Below, in pieces: positions 1-9,074 of a DNA stretch of 57,469 bases. The stretch is from NCBI GenBank assembly GCA_945869265.1, contig CAMBOI010000018.1, forward strand, positions 1-57,469. The letters are read 5' to 3'. Position 1 is the first letter of the stretch; every line of letters starts with the position of its first letter. The position numbers and the translations under genes were made by a program. Source of the DNA: an uncultured Prevotella sp. (GTDB taxonomy: Bacteria > Bacteroidota > Bacteroidia > Bacteroidales > Bacteroidaceae). Below the pieces are notes generated by a model, which saw only the letters and a program-made list of their open reading frames with translations, was not told the DNA's origin and ran no database searches.

Positions 1-732
1 CTCTGCTTCGGCGAGAAATTATGATTCCACTTGATATCACCTCGACGGAAGCCGACTGCCATAGAGATGACAGAGAGCGAGGAGATACTTAAAGCCCTTC
101 CTATACGGTATCCGTCATACCATTGTTCCATCTCTTTGATGTCCATACAATATGATTGACATAGCTTCATAACCTCATCGTGGGTAAATCCAAGAGCGTT
201 GGCCATTCTGCCCGGAGTAATCATGGAATATTCACGGAAGTTGTTCAATGCCGACTCTGTATTATACTTCTTTATTGGCAGAATACCTGTGAGGTATGCT
301 CCGGCAAAAACTTCATCAGACTCCTGTGTCTTGAACAAACGACGGAGCAGCATAACATACTCGTCAAGGATTGTTGGAGCCACACCAGACGCATCTCCTT
401 TCATCTTCCGCCTGTCGGGAAACTCACGGCAAATTGCATCCCACCCGTCAATAATGAAGAAGAACTTTTCGCCAGTGGCTTCACGGATGGCAGATAGGGT
501 ATCCATAAGGTCGGAGTTATCCCTATATCTCACATCGGGGAATATATCCTTCAATTCTTCTATGATTTTCTCCTGTATCACCCTCACTATCTTATCTCCA
601 AGTTCTGGTCTGGCAGTGAAAGATGTCACATCAAGATAAATCACACTGTATTTATTTAGGAATTTCTCGAACGACTTATCCTTCTAATAATTTGTCTGTC
701 ATCCAAACTTTCAGAACATTGTTTTCTTTCAT
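1..732 (-). pseudogene. AAA-ATPase-like / PD-(D/E)XK nuclease family protein, frameshifted and truncated
   Basis: Reading the minus strand from about 684 to the window edge gives an open frame typical of the Bacteroidetes AAA-ATPase-like proteins (PF09820 type). Landmarks are VIYLDVTSFT, a Walker-B-like FFFIIDGWDAICREF, and WYDGYRIG. The frame has no start codon; a TAG closes it just upstream. The preceding 18 codons sit in another frame, from an ATG at 732 (MKENNVLKVW...LLEG) that stops at a TAA, so a frameshift lies near 682-690. The usual N-terminal P-loop segment is missing and nothing upstream encodes it. The C-terminal part leaves the window. I read it as a decaying gene; a second broken piece outside the window cannot be excluded. 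These genes are often multicopy in Bacteroidales. Confidence 0.7.
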
Positions 733-950
733 TTACGACAAATTAAAACAAAAGGGACTTATGACTGAGGGCTGCCTTAAGTTATGACCGCTACTTTCTC
801 AACATGCCCAACCAATTGTTACTATATTAGTCCTATTATGACTGTTGTCGCATGTAGTGAATAGAGTGAATTGATTATTTCACTCTGGCTATTCAGAATT
901 TATCATGAAGCTTAGTATAAAAGTTATGTGAAGCCTATGTTTGAGTTATG

Positions 951-1034
951 TTCCGCACTGCGGTATGTATATTCCGCAGTGGTGAATGTACGTTCCGCAG
1001 TGGTGAACGTACATTCCGCAGTGCGGAACATAGA
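951..1034. repeat. Four tandem 21-bp units with palindromic core TTCCGCAGTGCGGAA
   Basis: Units begin at 951, 972, 993 and 1014, each opening with TTCCGCAsTG. The first unit carries GCACTGCGG and the last GCAGTGCGGAAC, so the array ends are inverted relative to each other. The middle two units differ only in their last few bases. The period of exactly 21 bp equals two helical turns. No spacer diversity is present, so this is not CRISPR. Confidence 0.8.
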
Positions 1035-1057
1035 TTAGATACCTGTTCTGATATAAT

Positions 1058-1126
1058 TATAATAGCTTTAGTGAGAACTTTATGATAGCTATAGTAAGAA
1101 CTTTATAATAACTGTCGTCACACATT
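1058..1126. repeat. Three tandem 23-bp units (TATrATAgCT type)
   Basis: Units start at 1058, 1081 and 1104. The first two differ at a handful of positions and share AGAACTT at their ends; the third keeps TATAATAACTGTCGT. The word rATAGCTGTTGT recurs in the island near 32238. Confidence 0.75.
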
Positions 1127-1324
1127 CACTACCACTATACACATCTCGTAACATTGCACACTCCACTTTGTGCGCTATCGGAGGAAGTCCATTGGGACAA
1201 ATCTGTATGTTCTCTCTTTTCACAACATTAGAAATATCATAATAAAGATTCCAACTAAGCAGTATACTTTTACATAATTATAAAAACAGTATCTTTTATT
1301 CCTTTTATGAGAATAATGGTTAAT

Positions 1325-1358
1325 TTCTTGCATATCTCAAAAAAAAGTAGTATCTTTG
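1325..1358 (+). promoter_or_regulatory. Bacteroidetes-type promoter for the pyruvyltransferase pair
   Basis: TATCTTTG at 1351-1358 matches the -7 consensus TAnnTTTG. TTCTTG at 1325-1330 sits about 20 bp upstream in the -33 position. It precedes the gene starting at 1419 by about 60 bp. Confidence 0.75.
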
Positions 1359-1418
1359 CAGCGGTTTTAAAATTGTATTATTAATCATTGACGAAGCCAA
1401 TCACCCAATAATGGAATT

Positions 1419-2504
1419 ATGAAGTTTGGAATAATTACACATTATGACGTTCACAACCATGGTGCAATTCTTCAGATGAATGCATTGAAAAAGGTTTTAG
1501 AGCAGAGATTCAATATCGCTGCTGATATTCTTCAATACACAAAAAACTATGATTTTATGGGATGTGACAAAAAATATAAATATGAGTTTTCCATAAAAAG
1601 CATTAAACAATATATATATTACTTGCGCTCTCGAGGAGTACGGCTATTCCTATTCAATGTCAAGAAAAAAATCATCTTTGAAAGATTTAAGAAGGACGAA
1701 AAGTTGACTGGCGATTTTTATAGTAAAAGCAAAACATTGGACGGTATTGTAATTGGTAGTGATGAAGTCTTTGCACTACACACAGGGCCTACTCCTGCAT
1801 TATTTGGATACGCTCTACCTTCGGACAAAGTATTCTCCTATGCTGGGAGTTTTGGACCCACAACACTTGAAGAAATCAACTCTCTCCATTGTACTGAATT
1901 TGTAAGGGGTGGATTGTCAGGACTAAAAGGCATGGGAATGAGAGATTTAAACTCCATCCATATTTCAGAAACACTTACTGGCAGAAAAGCCTTGCTGACT
2001 GTTGACCCCGTAATATTATACGGATATGAAAAGGAGTTGTCGAGATGTAAACCCATAAATAAAAAATACGTTCTTGTTTATGCCTACGAAACAAGGATGA
2101 ACAATAAAGAAGAATATCAACATATAATAGATTTTGCCCATAAAAAAGGGCTAAAGGTTGTATGCCCCGGCTTCTATCACAAATGGGCTGACAAAAATGT
2201 AAATGTTAGTCCAACAGAACTTTTACGTTGGTTTAAATATTCAGAATACGTTATTACCGATACATTTCATGGAGCAGTATTGTCAATGATAACCGGCCGT
2301 GAAATGGCAGTGAAAATTCGGGATAATGCCAACAAGCTGAAAAATCTGCTCTCGGAGTACAACCTTGAGCATCGTGTTATTGATGACAATTGGAATCTAT
2401 CGGAAGTTTTTTCGGCTAAATTGGATATAACAAAAATTAATAATGAAATTGCCGCAAGAAAAAAAACATCCATGGAATATCTCAAATCAATGATAGAACT
2501 ATAA
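1419..2504 (+). CDS. Polysaccharide pyruvyl transferase family protein
   Basis: A 361-residue cytoplasmic protein of the polysaccharide pyruvyltransferase family (PF04230 type), which transfers pyruvate from phosphoenolpyruvate to sugars as ketals. Visible hallmarks are the N-terminal THYDVHNHGAILQ, the GSDEVF segment near residue 113, VSPTELL near 262, and the conserved TDTFHGAVLSM at 280-290. Its stop lies 12 bp before the next gene, an F420-hydrogenase-like Fe-S protein; the two commonly travel together in capsule loci. Their product probably decorates the polysaccharide made by the convergent genes downstream. Base composition is clearly AT-rich, as in the rest of this locus. Substrate sugar unknown. 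Confidence 0.85.
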   Translation: MKFGIITHYDVHNHGAILQMNALKKVLEQRFNIAADILQYTKNYDFMGCDKKYKYEFSIKSIKQYIYYLRSRGVRLFLFNVKKKIIFERFKKDEKLTGDFYSKSKTLDGIVIGSDEVFALHTGPTPALFGYALPSDKVFSYAGSFGPTTLEEINSLHCTEFVRGGLSGLKGMGMRDLNSIHISETLTGRKALLTVDPVILYGYEKELSRCKPINKKYVLVYAYETRMNNKEEYQHIIDFAHKKGLKVVCPGFYHKWADKNVNVSPTELLRWFKYSEYVITDTFHGAVLSMITGREMAVKIRDNANKLKNLLSEYNLEHRVIDDNWNLSEVFSAKLDITKINNEIAARKKTSMEYLKSMIEL

Positions 2505-2515
2505 TATTTTTATAC

Positions 2516-3739
2516 ATGAATATTGATTCAAATACAAACCTACGCCCATGTACAAGCTGCCAAATGTGCGCTGCAGTATGTCCCAAGAATGCCATTTCAA
2601 TTTCTTTGGATAATTATGGTTTTTATCGTCCAATTGTAAATTACTACAAATGTATAGACTGTGGTATATGTACAAAATATTGCTACAAATTTGACAAGGA
2701 CATTGCAAGTTTCGACATCCACGAAATAAAACAATCGAAATTGTATGCTGCAAATGTTAAAGACATGGACATACTTTCCCATACCACTTCGGGCGGAGTT
2801 GCAGATGTTCTGTCTCATTATCTATATTATGCTGGATATAAATGTATAGGAGTAATCTATGACTCTGAAAGTGACATTGCAAAAAGCATTGTTGCAAACG
2901 ATGAATATGACTTGGAATCATTCAGAGGGTCAAAATACATCCAATCATACACGTTAAATGCACTTAAGGATTTAATAAATGGCTGCAAAAACGAAAAATA
3001 TGCAATCTTTGGTACTCCATGCCACATTTATGCTATCCATAAGTATCTCGAAAGATATAATATACGAGATAATCATATTCTTATTGATTTGTATTGCCAC
3101 GGTTGCCCTTCTATGAATCTATGGAAGAAATACTTGTCAGGATTACATTCGAACAATTGTCTGAACGAAGAAACGTTATATTCAGTAAACTTCCGCTCAA
3201 AAAGTCACGGATGGGGAAGATATGCTATTGAATTTTCCAACAATAACAAATCAAAATTTGTCAGCGGAAAAACCAATGATGAATTTTTCAATTTATTTTT
3301 CTCAGACATGTTATTGAATAAAGCATGCCATGACTGCAAATTAAGAGATACCCTAAGATATACCGACTTCAGGCTAGGCGATTTTTGGGGAAGGGAGTAT
3401 ATATTTAATCATAACGGTGTTTCAGCTGTCAGCATAGTAACAAAAAATGCAGAGAAGGTATTTAAACAAATCGAAAACAAACTTGTATTTGAAGAAAAAA
3501 GCTATGAGAGCTTTTTAAATTGGCAAAGTCTAGGCAAAGGAATTCATCCAAATCCAAGAACAAGACACATTCTTCTTAATATGTTAAAAACAAATGATAC
3601 AACAATAAAAGAATGCCAAATGGAATATATGAAATCGTTGAGTGCAGTAGGTGTGGTAAAAAAAAGCGCAAAGAATGTTTTACAACATCTACCAAATAGT
3701 ATTATATCCTTTATTAAATATATATATTACAAAGTGTAA
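2516..3739 (+). CDS. Coenzyme F420 hydrogenase/dehydrogenase beta-subunit family Fe-S protein
   Basis: 407 residues. Two ferredoxin-type 4Fe-4S motifs are at the N-terminus (Cys12, 15, 18, 22 and Cys46, 49, 52, 56). A FrhB-type N-terminal/C-terminal pair of domains follows, with FRGSKYIQS, FGTPCHIYAI and the closing cluster CHDCKLRDT...DFRLGDFWG. In exopolysaccharide loci this family is found beside pyruvyltransferases, where it is thought to act as a redox enzyme on sugars or cofactors; no F420 pathway is implied. It is cotranscribed with the gene ending 12 bp upstream. It converges with a glycosyltransferase whose stop is 10 bp away, with no clear terminator between them. The exact reaction is unknown. 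Confidence 0.8.
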   Translation: MNIDSNTNLRPCTSCQMCAAVCPKNAISISLDNYGFYRPIVNYYKCIDCGICTKYCYKFDKDIASFDIHEIKQSKLYAANVKDMDILSHTTSGGVADVLSHYLYYAGYKCIGVIYDSESDIAKSIVANDEYDLESFRGSKYIQSYTLNALKDLINGCKNEKYAIFGTPCHIYAIHKYLERYNIRDNHILIDLYCHGCPSMNLWKKYLSGLHSNNCLNEETLYSVNFRSKSHGWGRYAIEFSNNNKSKFVSGKTNDEFFNLFFSDMLLNKACHDCKLRDTLRYTDFRLGDFWGREYIFNHNGVSAVSIVTKNAEKVFKQIENKLVFEEKSYESFLNWQSLGKGIHPNPRTRHILLNMLKTNDTTIKECQMEYMKSLSAVGVVKKSAKNVLQHLPNSIISFIKYIYYKV

Positions 3740-3748
3740 CCATAAATA

Positions 3749-4558
3749 TTATCTTAGAAGACGTCTATAAATACGTCGTCTTATACACACCGGCATCACT
3801 CTTACAAAAAAACGGCTTGCTATATTTCTTATGGTTTCAAATATCGTAAGATAACCAATCTTGTGCAACTCAATCTGAAATTTCACTTCAGTAATGGCAT
3901 ATTTTAATCCTCCACGTCTTATATATATATCATGCGAAAGACGAAAATACAACAAAGACTCCTGGATATTATAGAATACCATACCCATTTTGAGCATTTT
4001 TACCCAAAGATAATAATCCTCCAACAACATGCAGGTCTGATACCCGCCTGCCTTCAAAACCGAACTTTTTCGGAACATCACTGTCGGGTGGTTCATCGGA
4101 TTGCGTTTTTTACTAAACTCATATAGTTCCTTACTATTTTCAGGAACCCTTCTTACGGAAACGACATTCTCCTTAGTTTCATAAAATTCATCAATCCATG
4201 AACCTAAAACATCTACTTCAGGATGAGTTTCCATATATTTAACTTGAACCTCAAATCTATTCGGCTTGCAAATATCATCAGAATCCATGCGTGCAACAAT
4301 ATCGTTAGTACAATAATTAAGTCCAATACTTAATGCATAACCTAAACCATAGTTTTCATTTAGTTTGACTATTTTTACAATACTATATTTATTTACATAT
4401 CCATCTATTACAGAATACAATTCTTCTGTTAATATCCCATCCTCTACGATAACAATCTCGCTTGGACTGAATGTCTGATTAAATATACTTTCAAGAGAAT
4501 CACGCAAATAAACGGGATTTTCTTTTTTATATATTGACATAAGAACCGATATCTCCAT
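3749..4558 (-). CDS. Family 2 glycosyltransferase
   Basis: 269 residues with a GT-A fold signature: VLMSIYKKENPVYLRDSLES at the start, the nucleotide-sugar/metal motif DSDD at 92-95, and the acceptor-side EDYYLW at 180-185. It is expected to add one sugar to the lipid-linked repeat unit at the cytoplasmic membrane face. It is the last gene of the minus-strand capsule series; its ATG lies 1 bp beyond the stop of the preceding glycosyltransferase, so the two are translationally linked. The C-terminus is strongly basic (RRRIYRRLLR). Donor and acceptor cannot be told from sequence. Confidence 0.85.
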   Translation of the reverse strand: MEISVLMSIYKKENPVYLRDSLESIFNQTFSPSEIVIVEDGILTEELYSVIDGYVNKYSIVKIVKLNENYGLGYALSIGLNYCTNDIVARMDSDDICKPNRFEVQVKYMETHPEVDVLGSWIDEFYETKENVVSVRRVPENSKELYEFSKKRNPMNHPTVMFRKSSVLKAGGYQTCMLLEDYYLWVKMLKMGMVFYNIQESLLYFRLSHDIYIRRGGLKYAITEVKFQIELHKIGYLTIFETIRNIASRFFVRVMPVCIRRRIYRRLLR

Positions 4559-4559
4559 A

Positions 4560-5525
4560 CTAATTACAATAAATTATTCTATATTGATTACGTATCGTAT
4601 TAATGTTAAATCTCTCAAGAATCTTTTCTCTATCAACAAAAATTCCGATTGTATCCCTCACTTTATTTACAAAATCATCTCTATCTCCATAAATAAAAAC
4701 TGAGTAGCCTTCAATTCCCTCCAAATAGTCAGCAACTCTAACCTTATCAGAGATAACTGCAGGTGTACCATGCAACATAGATTCTATCGTTACATAAGAA
4801 AAGGCCTCATATGATGATGGAACGACCAATAGAGATGCTTCTGCATATAATTTCGATAATTCATTGTCAGTAATATTAACATGTTGAATGATGTCTGATC
4901 TTTTTTTCATTATATTACCATATCCGACACAATGAATCTCATAAAGTCCTTCTGGCAGACAATATAAATAATCAAATCCTTTTACTGAATCATTTATTCT
5001 ACCAACAAACAAAATCATCCTTGCATTTTTCTTAGCAATTTTAACATTTTTAAATTCCACACAGTGTGGTATCTTGTATATAGATTTTGAAAACGAGGAA
5101 AAGAAATGATAATCTTCATTATTTATGCACACTACTTTATCAACGAATAGCTCAATGATTTTTTTCAGGAAAACCATGAAAAAAAACTTTCCCCGAAAAG
5201 GATGTCTTAACATTGCAAAAGGATGCCAATGAGCTGTATATACTATGTGCTTTTTATAAAATGCAGCTATAATCAATGCTTGCACCGTACCCATATCTGT
5301 ATAACCATTCACATGAACTATATCTGCATTTTTTATAGCTTTAGCTAAAGCTGGTATTTTATAATAATAATGGAACAAGAACGATTTTATTGTAGGATAG
5401 TTCTCTATCGCTAATGGTTGCAATTCCGTATCATTGCAAAACATTTTAAATAACGTCTCACAATAACGAATCGTACCATTAGTCCCTGAAAAAGGTGCTT
5501 TCCTAATAAATAATATTTTTCTCAT
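4560..5525 (-). CDS. Family 4 (GT-B) glycosyltransferase
   Basis: 321 residues. The C-terminal half has the GT4 pattern: ILFVGRINDSVKGFDYL near 171, and the EX7E nucleotide-binding motif at Glu240-Glu248 within SSYEAFSYVTIE. The N-terminal half carries a glycine-containing loop (FSGTNGTIRY), as GT4 enzymes do. The ATG overlaps the TGA of the upstream gene by 4 bp. Likely role: one linkage of the capsule/exopolysaccharide repeat unit. Confidence 0.85.
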   Translation of the reverse strand: MRKILFIRKAPFSGTNGTIRYCETLFKMFCNDTELQPLAIENYPTIKSFLFHYYYKIPALAKAIKNADIVHVNGYTDMGTVQALIIAAFYKKHIVYTAHWHPFAMLRHPFRGKFFFMVFLKKIIELFVDKVVCINNEDYHFFSSFSKSIYKIPHCVEFKNVKIAKKNARMILFVGRINDSVKGFDYLYCLPEGLYEIHCVGYGNIMKKRSDIIQHVNITDNELSKLYAEASLLVVPSSYEAFSYVTIESMLHGTPAVISDKVRVADYLEGIEGYSVFIYGDRDDFVNKVRDTIGIFVDREKILERFNINTIRNQYRIIYCN

Positions 5526-6787
5526 AATTTATTCTTTATCAAAAAAACATGCCATTCAGGTCGGCAATAATCATATAGACTCTTAACAAAGAGCACATAT
5601 CGTTTATAGCCAATAACATTATACAAAAAACGGAACAAGCATGCGATATAAGCCCTTTTTTTTGTAAGTGATGGTAAATTATTTTTTGAAAAATTATCTA
5701 TATTCTCTTTACAAATCATTCCTCTTTTATTTATCATATCGTAAAATGAGCCCCTTTTTGTTGAGAAAGGATTATCAATAACACCATATTGCTTTATATA
5801 TCCATGGTATAAGCGTCTATGAAATCTATCAATCTTATCGCCGTTGTCAAAATTTTCATATGAATATTTTTCCTTTAAGAAGTAATTAAACACTTCTCTT
5901 TTTTCTACTAAAACATCCTTATATTTGTTTATAGCCAACATCATATCAGGATAATCAGATAGATTTCCTATTCTTTTTCTATTAATTATTCCATTAATCA
6001 ATTTTGAATAATCATAACCTGCAAAATGAAAAAAAATCAAAGGATCTTCTCCTTTTGCAATGGGTTCATCTCTGTATTTTACATATATCTTGGCTCCCTT
6101 TTCAAAAATTTCCCTCTCAAAATAATTCCATGGTGCTACATTCATCCCTAAGTGAGAAAATACATACAAATGGTTACTACCGAGTATTGCTGGCATCCAA
6201 TCCATCCACTTTTGATCAGTAAAATTGCCCATACTTCTGTCAGCAAAACAATTATCAATTAACCTTACCCTCCACCATTCAACTATACTTTTTATTAATT
6301 TTGAGTTTTTAACCGCACAAAATCCAAGGTTAAAGATGCCATTTACATTCATTGCCCATTCTGGATGCTCACCATTATATGATTCATGGATACCACAAAC
6401 TTGAGGCGTTAAAGCCATATCATATTTGTCCAGAATATCAAATACGGGTTTCATACAGGAGAAAACAAATACATCTGGGTCTAAATAAACTATTTTTTCA
6501 TATTTACAAGAAATAAAATATTGGAAACATGCAGGTTTGATTGAAGTACAAAATTCTGTTATATCATATTTAAATGACATCTCAGTCCACTCAGACTCAT
6601 TATACATAAGTAAATGCTTAGCAAATAGTATTCCATCTATTTGCTGTATATCTGCTTTATTGGTTTCATCGGCTACAAATATAAAAAAGTCTACATCATT
6701 ATGATGCTTTTTCACCGACTCGCCAAGTATTTGTGCAAGCCCAATGTAGTTCTTTGCTACAATAGTAAATATCACGTTCTTTTTCAT
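5522..6787 (-). CDS. GT-A type glycosyltransferase (GT8-like, DxD motif)
   Basis: 421 residues from the ATG at 6787 (MKKNVIFTIVAKNYIG). A longer in-frame start at 6910 would run through the promoter at 6807-6814 and add a non-homologous leader, so I reject it; an ATG at 6796 is the alternative. The DPDVF motif at 103-107 and the later NLGFCAV are typical of nucleotide-diphospho-sugar transferases that resemble GT8. FHFAGYD near 280 is another family-like landmark. It is the first gene of a subordinate transcript with the two glycosyltransferases downstream. Sugar specificity unknown. Confidence 0.75.
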   Translation of the reverse strand: MKKNVIFTIVAKNYIGLAQILGESVKKHHNDVDFFIFVADETNKADIQQIDGILFAKHLLMYNESEWTEMSFKYDITEFCTSIKPACFQYFISCKYEKIVYLDPDVFVFSCMKPVFDILDKYDMALTPQVCGIHESYNGEHPEWAMNVNGIFNLGFCAVKNSKLIKSIVEWWRVRLIDNCFADRSMGNFTDQKWMDWMPAILGSNHLYVFSHLGMNVAPWNYFEREIFEKGAKIYVKYRDEPIAKGEDPLIFFHFAGYDYSKLINGIINRKRIGNLSDYPDMMLAINKYKDVLVEKREVFNYFLKEKYSYENFDNGDKIDRFHRRLYHGYIKQYGVIDNPFSTKRGSFYDMINKRGMICKENIDNFSKNNLPSLTKKRAYIACLFRFLYNVIGYKRYVLFVKSLYDYCRPEWHVFLIKNKL

Positions 6788-6806
6788 ACAATTCATAATA
6801 TTGATG

Positions 6807-6814
6807 CAAAGATA
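6807..6814 (-). promoter_or_regulatory. Internal promoter of the capsule series
   Basis: On the minus strand this reads TATCTTTG, a perfect -7 element, 20 bp before the ATG at 6787. It lies inside the intergenic gap between two glycosyltransferases, so the last three genes can be expressed independently of the Wza promoter. The -33 element is weak. Confidence 0.7.
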
Positions 6815-6860
6815 CAATAAATATCTAAATAAAACAAATGAAAACCATAAATAATAAACA

Positions 6861-7706
6861 TTAACCTTTATTTTTTTTCTGTCCGAGGCTTTTTTTATGT
6901 ATTCCGTCAATTATTCCAGATAACATTGCAAACAACCTTTTAGTTCGGTTTTTCTTTTCAAACAGGACAGACTTCATTATAATAGCTGAAAAAGATAACA
7001 ATTCATAGGCAATTTCTTTCATTCGATATGTAATTAGTAACATTGTCAAATTTCGGAATATACCATATATCCTATCAGGGTTATATACCACATAATACAT
7101 TGTCTTATTTAGCATTCTAAATAATTGTTTCTCTCCATATCTCTGAATCAACTTACCTGTTCTGCAAATATAACATTTATATCCGAAGGTCCTTGCCCTA
7201 ATACAAACTTCAATATCAACGGAATCTATGAAAAAAGAAGTTTCAAAACCTCCTATTTCCATTAATAAGCTAATTGGAAAGATAGTACCAGAAGTAATAA
7301 CCCATTTATATTCAGAAAAGATCTCTTTAGATATTTTTTTTTCTAAAAAAGTTTGATATGCCCCTATAATACATAATTTGTCTTTATTCTTATTAATTGC
7401 TGTTTTTTTGTAATTATCGAAATTCTCAAAAACAGAGTCCTGATCCATTGTTAATAGATAATCATAACCATTCTTTATTGCATAAGACAATGCATAATTC
7501 AGTGCAGTTGGTATGCCTTGATTCATACCATTTCCTACAAATATTATTTTACCCAATGAGGCTATATAATTCTTTAATTCATCTGTCAATACAGAATTTT
7601 GCCATATCATTAACAAATCCACATTTTCCACGAATGAACAAATATTCCTTACCAACAAATCCTTGTTTGGGTTATATACAACTATTATTGACAAAAAAGA
7701 ATTCAT
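6861..7706 (-). CDS. Family 2 glycosyltransferase, rhamnosyltransferase-like
   Basis: 281 residues. The motif TMDQDS (86-91) and the later SGTIFPISLLMEIGGF with FIDSVDIEVCIRAR are characteristic of the rhamnosyltransferase-like GT2 subgroup (MDQDS...SG...ID.D...R). Two hydrophobic stretches follow, possibly membrane-associated. It lies 11 bp after the flippase gene and is part of the minus-strand capsule transcript. Rhamnose as donor is a family-level guess only. Confidence 0.82.
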   Translation of the reverse strand: MNSFLSIIVVYNPNKDLLVRNICSFVENVDLLMIWQNSVLTDELKNYIASLGKIIFVGNGMNQGIPTALNYALSYAIKNGYDYLLTMDQDSVFENFDNYKKTAINKNKDKLCIIGAYQTFLEKKISKEIFSEYKWVITSGTIFPISLLMEIGGFETSFFIDSVDIEVCIRARTFGYKCYICRTGKLIQRYGEKQLFRMLNKTMYYVVYNPDRIYGIFRNLTMLLITYRMKEIAYELLSFSAIIMKSVLFEKKNRTKRLFAMLSGIIDGIHKKSLGQKKNKG

Positions 7707-7717
7707 ATCATATACTA

Positions 7718-9073
7718 CTAATTATTAAACAATCCTCTTGCATTATTATTGCAAATCAAATATACCTGCACTTTATTCATTATAGCACTTAACGAAAAGA
7801 CTACGATTAGCGCAAGCATAAAGCCTGTAATACCCCATAACCCTCCTAAAAACAATGACAAAGGCCAATATATAACTGCCTGAATTAATGACACTATTGT
7901 TAGTAGTTTAATCTTACCAAAGCCACATAAAATATTTGAATAACATGTACCTACTATTAACATAAAAATATAAAAAGCCATAAGAATTGAAATATTTAAT
8001 GGTATAAACACCTTTTGCCCTATCCATAAATCATATGCCAAAGAAGATATCGATAGCATGAACAACAATAAGATTAAGAAAAGAAACAATATACGATTCA
8101 TTTTGCTTATTATTTTATTAATCCAAAGCATATCCTTTTTTACATAAGCATCTGTCACAGCACTCCATAACGGTGTTGAAATTAAAGTAAACAATATATT
8201 TGTCAAACCAAAATATTTATTTGCAATCTGATAGGGAGTGACTAACATCGGAGAAAACATCCTAGATATTAAGATATTCGACGAAGTAAACAATATTAAT
8301 CCTGATAATTGCATTAAAAAGAAATTAGTTCCAATACCAAACAAAGGCTTTAATTCTTTTATATCAATAGCACTCAATTTGGGTTTAAGCATTGGGTATC
8401 TTTTAAAGGTAATAGGCCAAGCAACTATATATGAAATCAAAGGTGAGCATGTATATACAATAGCTATATATAGCAAGCATCCTTTTTCAATCCATATTAA
8501 AAACCAAATGCCCAATACTGCTATGGTTTGACCTAATGCAGAAACCAGATTATTTATGGCAGGTAATTGAAGAGATAGATAAATACAACCAATCGTTTTT
8601 AATACAAAGGTTACACCAACAAATAATAAGGATATATATATGACATTATATAAATTACTAACAATATTCATATCTACGTTTAATAATGAATATAAATCGA
8701 TTTGACTTATCACAATAATTAGGAATAGTACAATCGGTATGATTATTACACTTAATACTACAATGGTCGTGCTAACTAAATGTTCAGCGCGCGCCCAATC
8801 ACCAACCGCTATAGCTTCAGACAATCGATTTCTCAGACCATTTCCTAATCCCATATCAAACATATCTATCCAGACCAACGTACCATATATAATCAACCAT
8901 ACACCATATTCATATTGAGAAAGACAATGTAATGACATCGATACAACGAGTAATTGCATACAACAACTCCATAACTTTATTACAAAAGAACCGACAATAT
9001 TCTTTTTTAATTTAACTGTACGTGTATCGCCATTATTTATAGCATTCGATATTTTTCTAAATAATTTATTCAT
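7718..9073 (-). CDS. Polysaccharide flippase, Wzx-like (MOP superfamily)
   Basis: 451 residues from the ATG at 9073, which lies 1 bp after the stop of the EpsG-like gene; an upstream ATG at 9097 overlapping that gene is possible. About 12 hydrophobic segments fill the protein, with the family-like MGLGNGLRNRLSEA loop and GIGTNFFLMQLSGL. It should flip undecaprenyl-linked repeat units across the inner membrane before polymerisation. Its neighbours, a polymerase candidate, a chain-length regulator and glycosyltransferases, fit a Wzx/Wzy-dependent pathway. Confidence 0.85.
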   Translation of the reverse strand: MNKLFRKISNAINNGDTRTVKLKKNIVGSFVIKLWSCCMQLLVVSMSLHCLSQYEYGVWLIIYGTLVWIDMFDMGLGNGLRNRLSEAIAVGDWARAEHLVSTTIVVLSVIIIPIVLFLIIVISQIDLYSLLNVDMNIVSNLYNVIYISLLFVGVTFVLKTIGCIYLSLQLPAINNLVSALGQTIAVLGIWFLIWIEKGCLLYIAIVYTCSPLISYIVAWPITFKRYPMLKPKLSAIDIKELKPLFGIGTNFFLMQLSGLILFTSSNILISRMFSPMLVTPYQIANKYFGLTNILFTLISTPLWSAVTDAYVKKDMLWINKIISKMNRILFLFLILLLFMLSISSLAYDLWIGQKVFIPLNISILMAFYIFMLIVGTCYSNILCGFGKIKLLTIVSLIQAVIYWPLSLFLGGLWGITGFMLALIVVFSLSAIMNKVQVYLICNNNARGLFNN

Positions 9074-9074
9074 C

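Larger units (their letters stand above)
733..1418. other. Intergenic region with repeat island and operon promoter
   Basis: No gene is visible here. The stretch holds a four-unit 21-bp repeat array (951-1034), a three-unit 23-bp array (1058-1126), isolated words resembling the 23-bp unit (around 785-810 and 835-860), and the promoter of the downstream pyruvyltransferase operon (1325-1358). Confidence 0.7.

Noticed and set aside
180..639. Plus-strand open frames overlapping the left edge
   Set aside because: They run opposite to the clearly recognisable AAA-ATPase-like reading on the minus strand and encode nothing familiar.
951..1034. CRISPR array
   Set aside because: Units are contiguous with no unique spacers, and no cas genes are near; the 32376-32459 array is rejected for the same reason.
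3740..3790. Terminator between convergent F420-type and glycosyltransferase genes
   Set aside because: A weak AAGACG/CGTCTT pairing exists but lies within the glycosyltransferase coding sequence and has no T-run.
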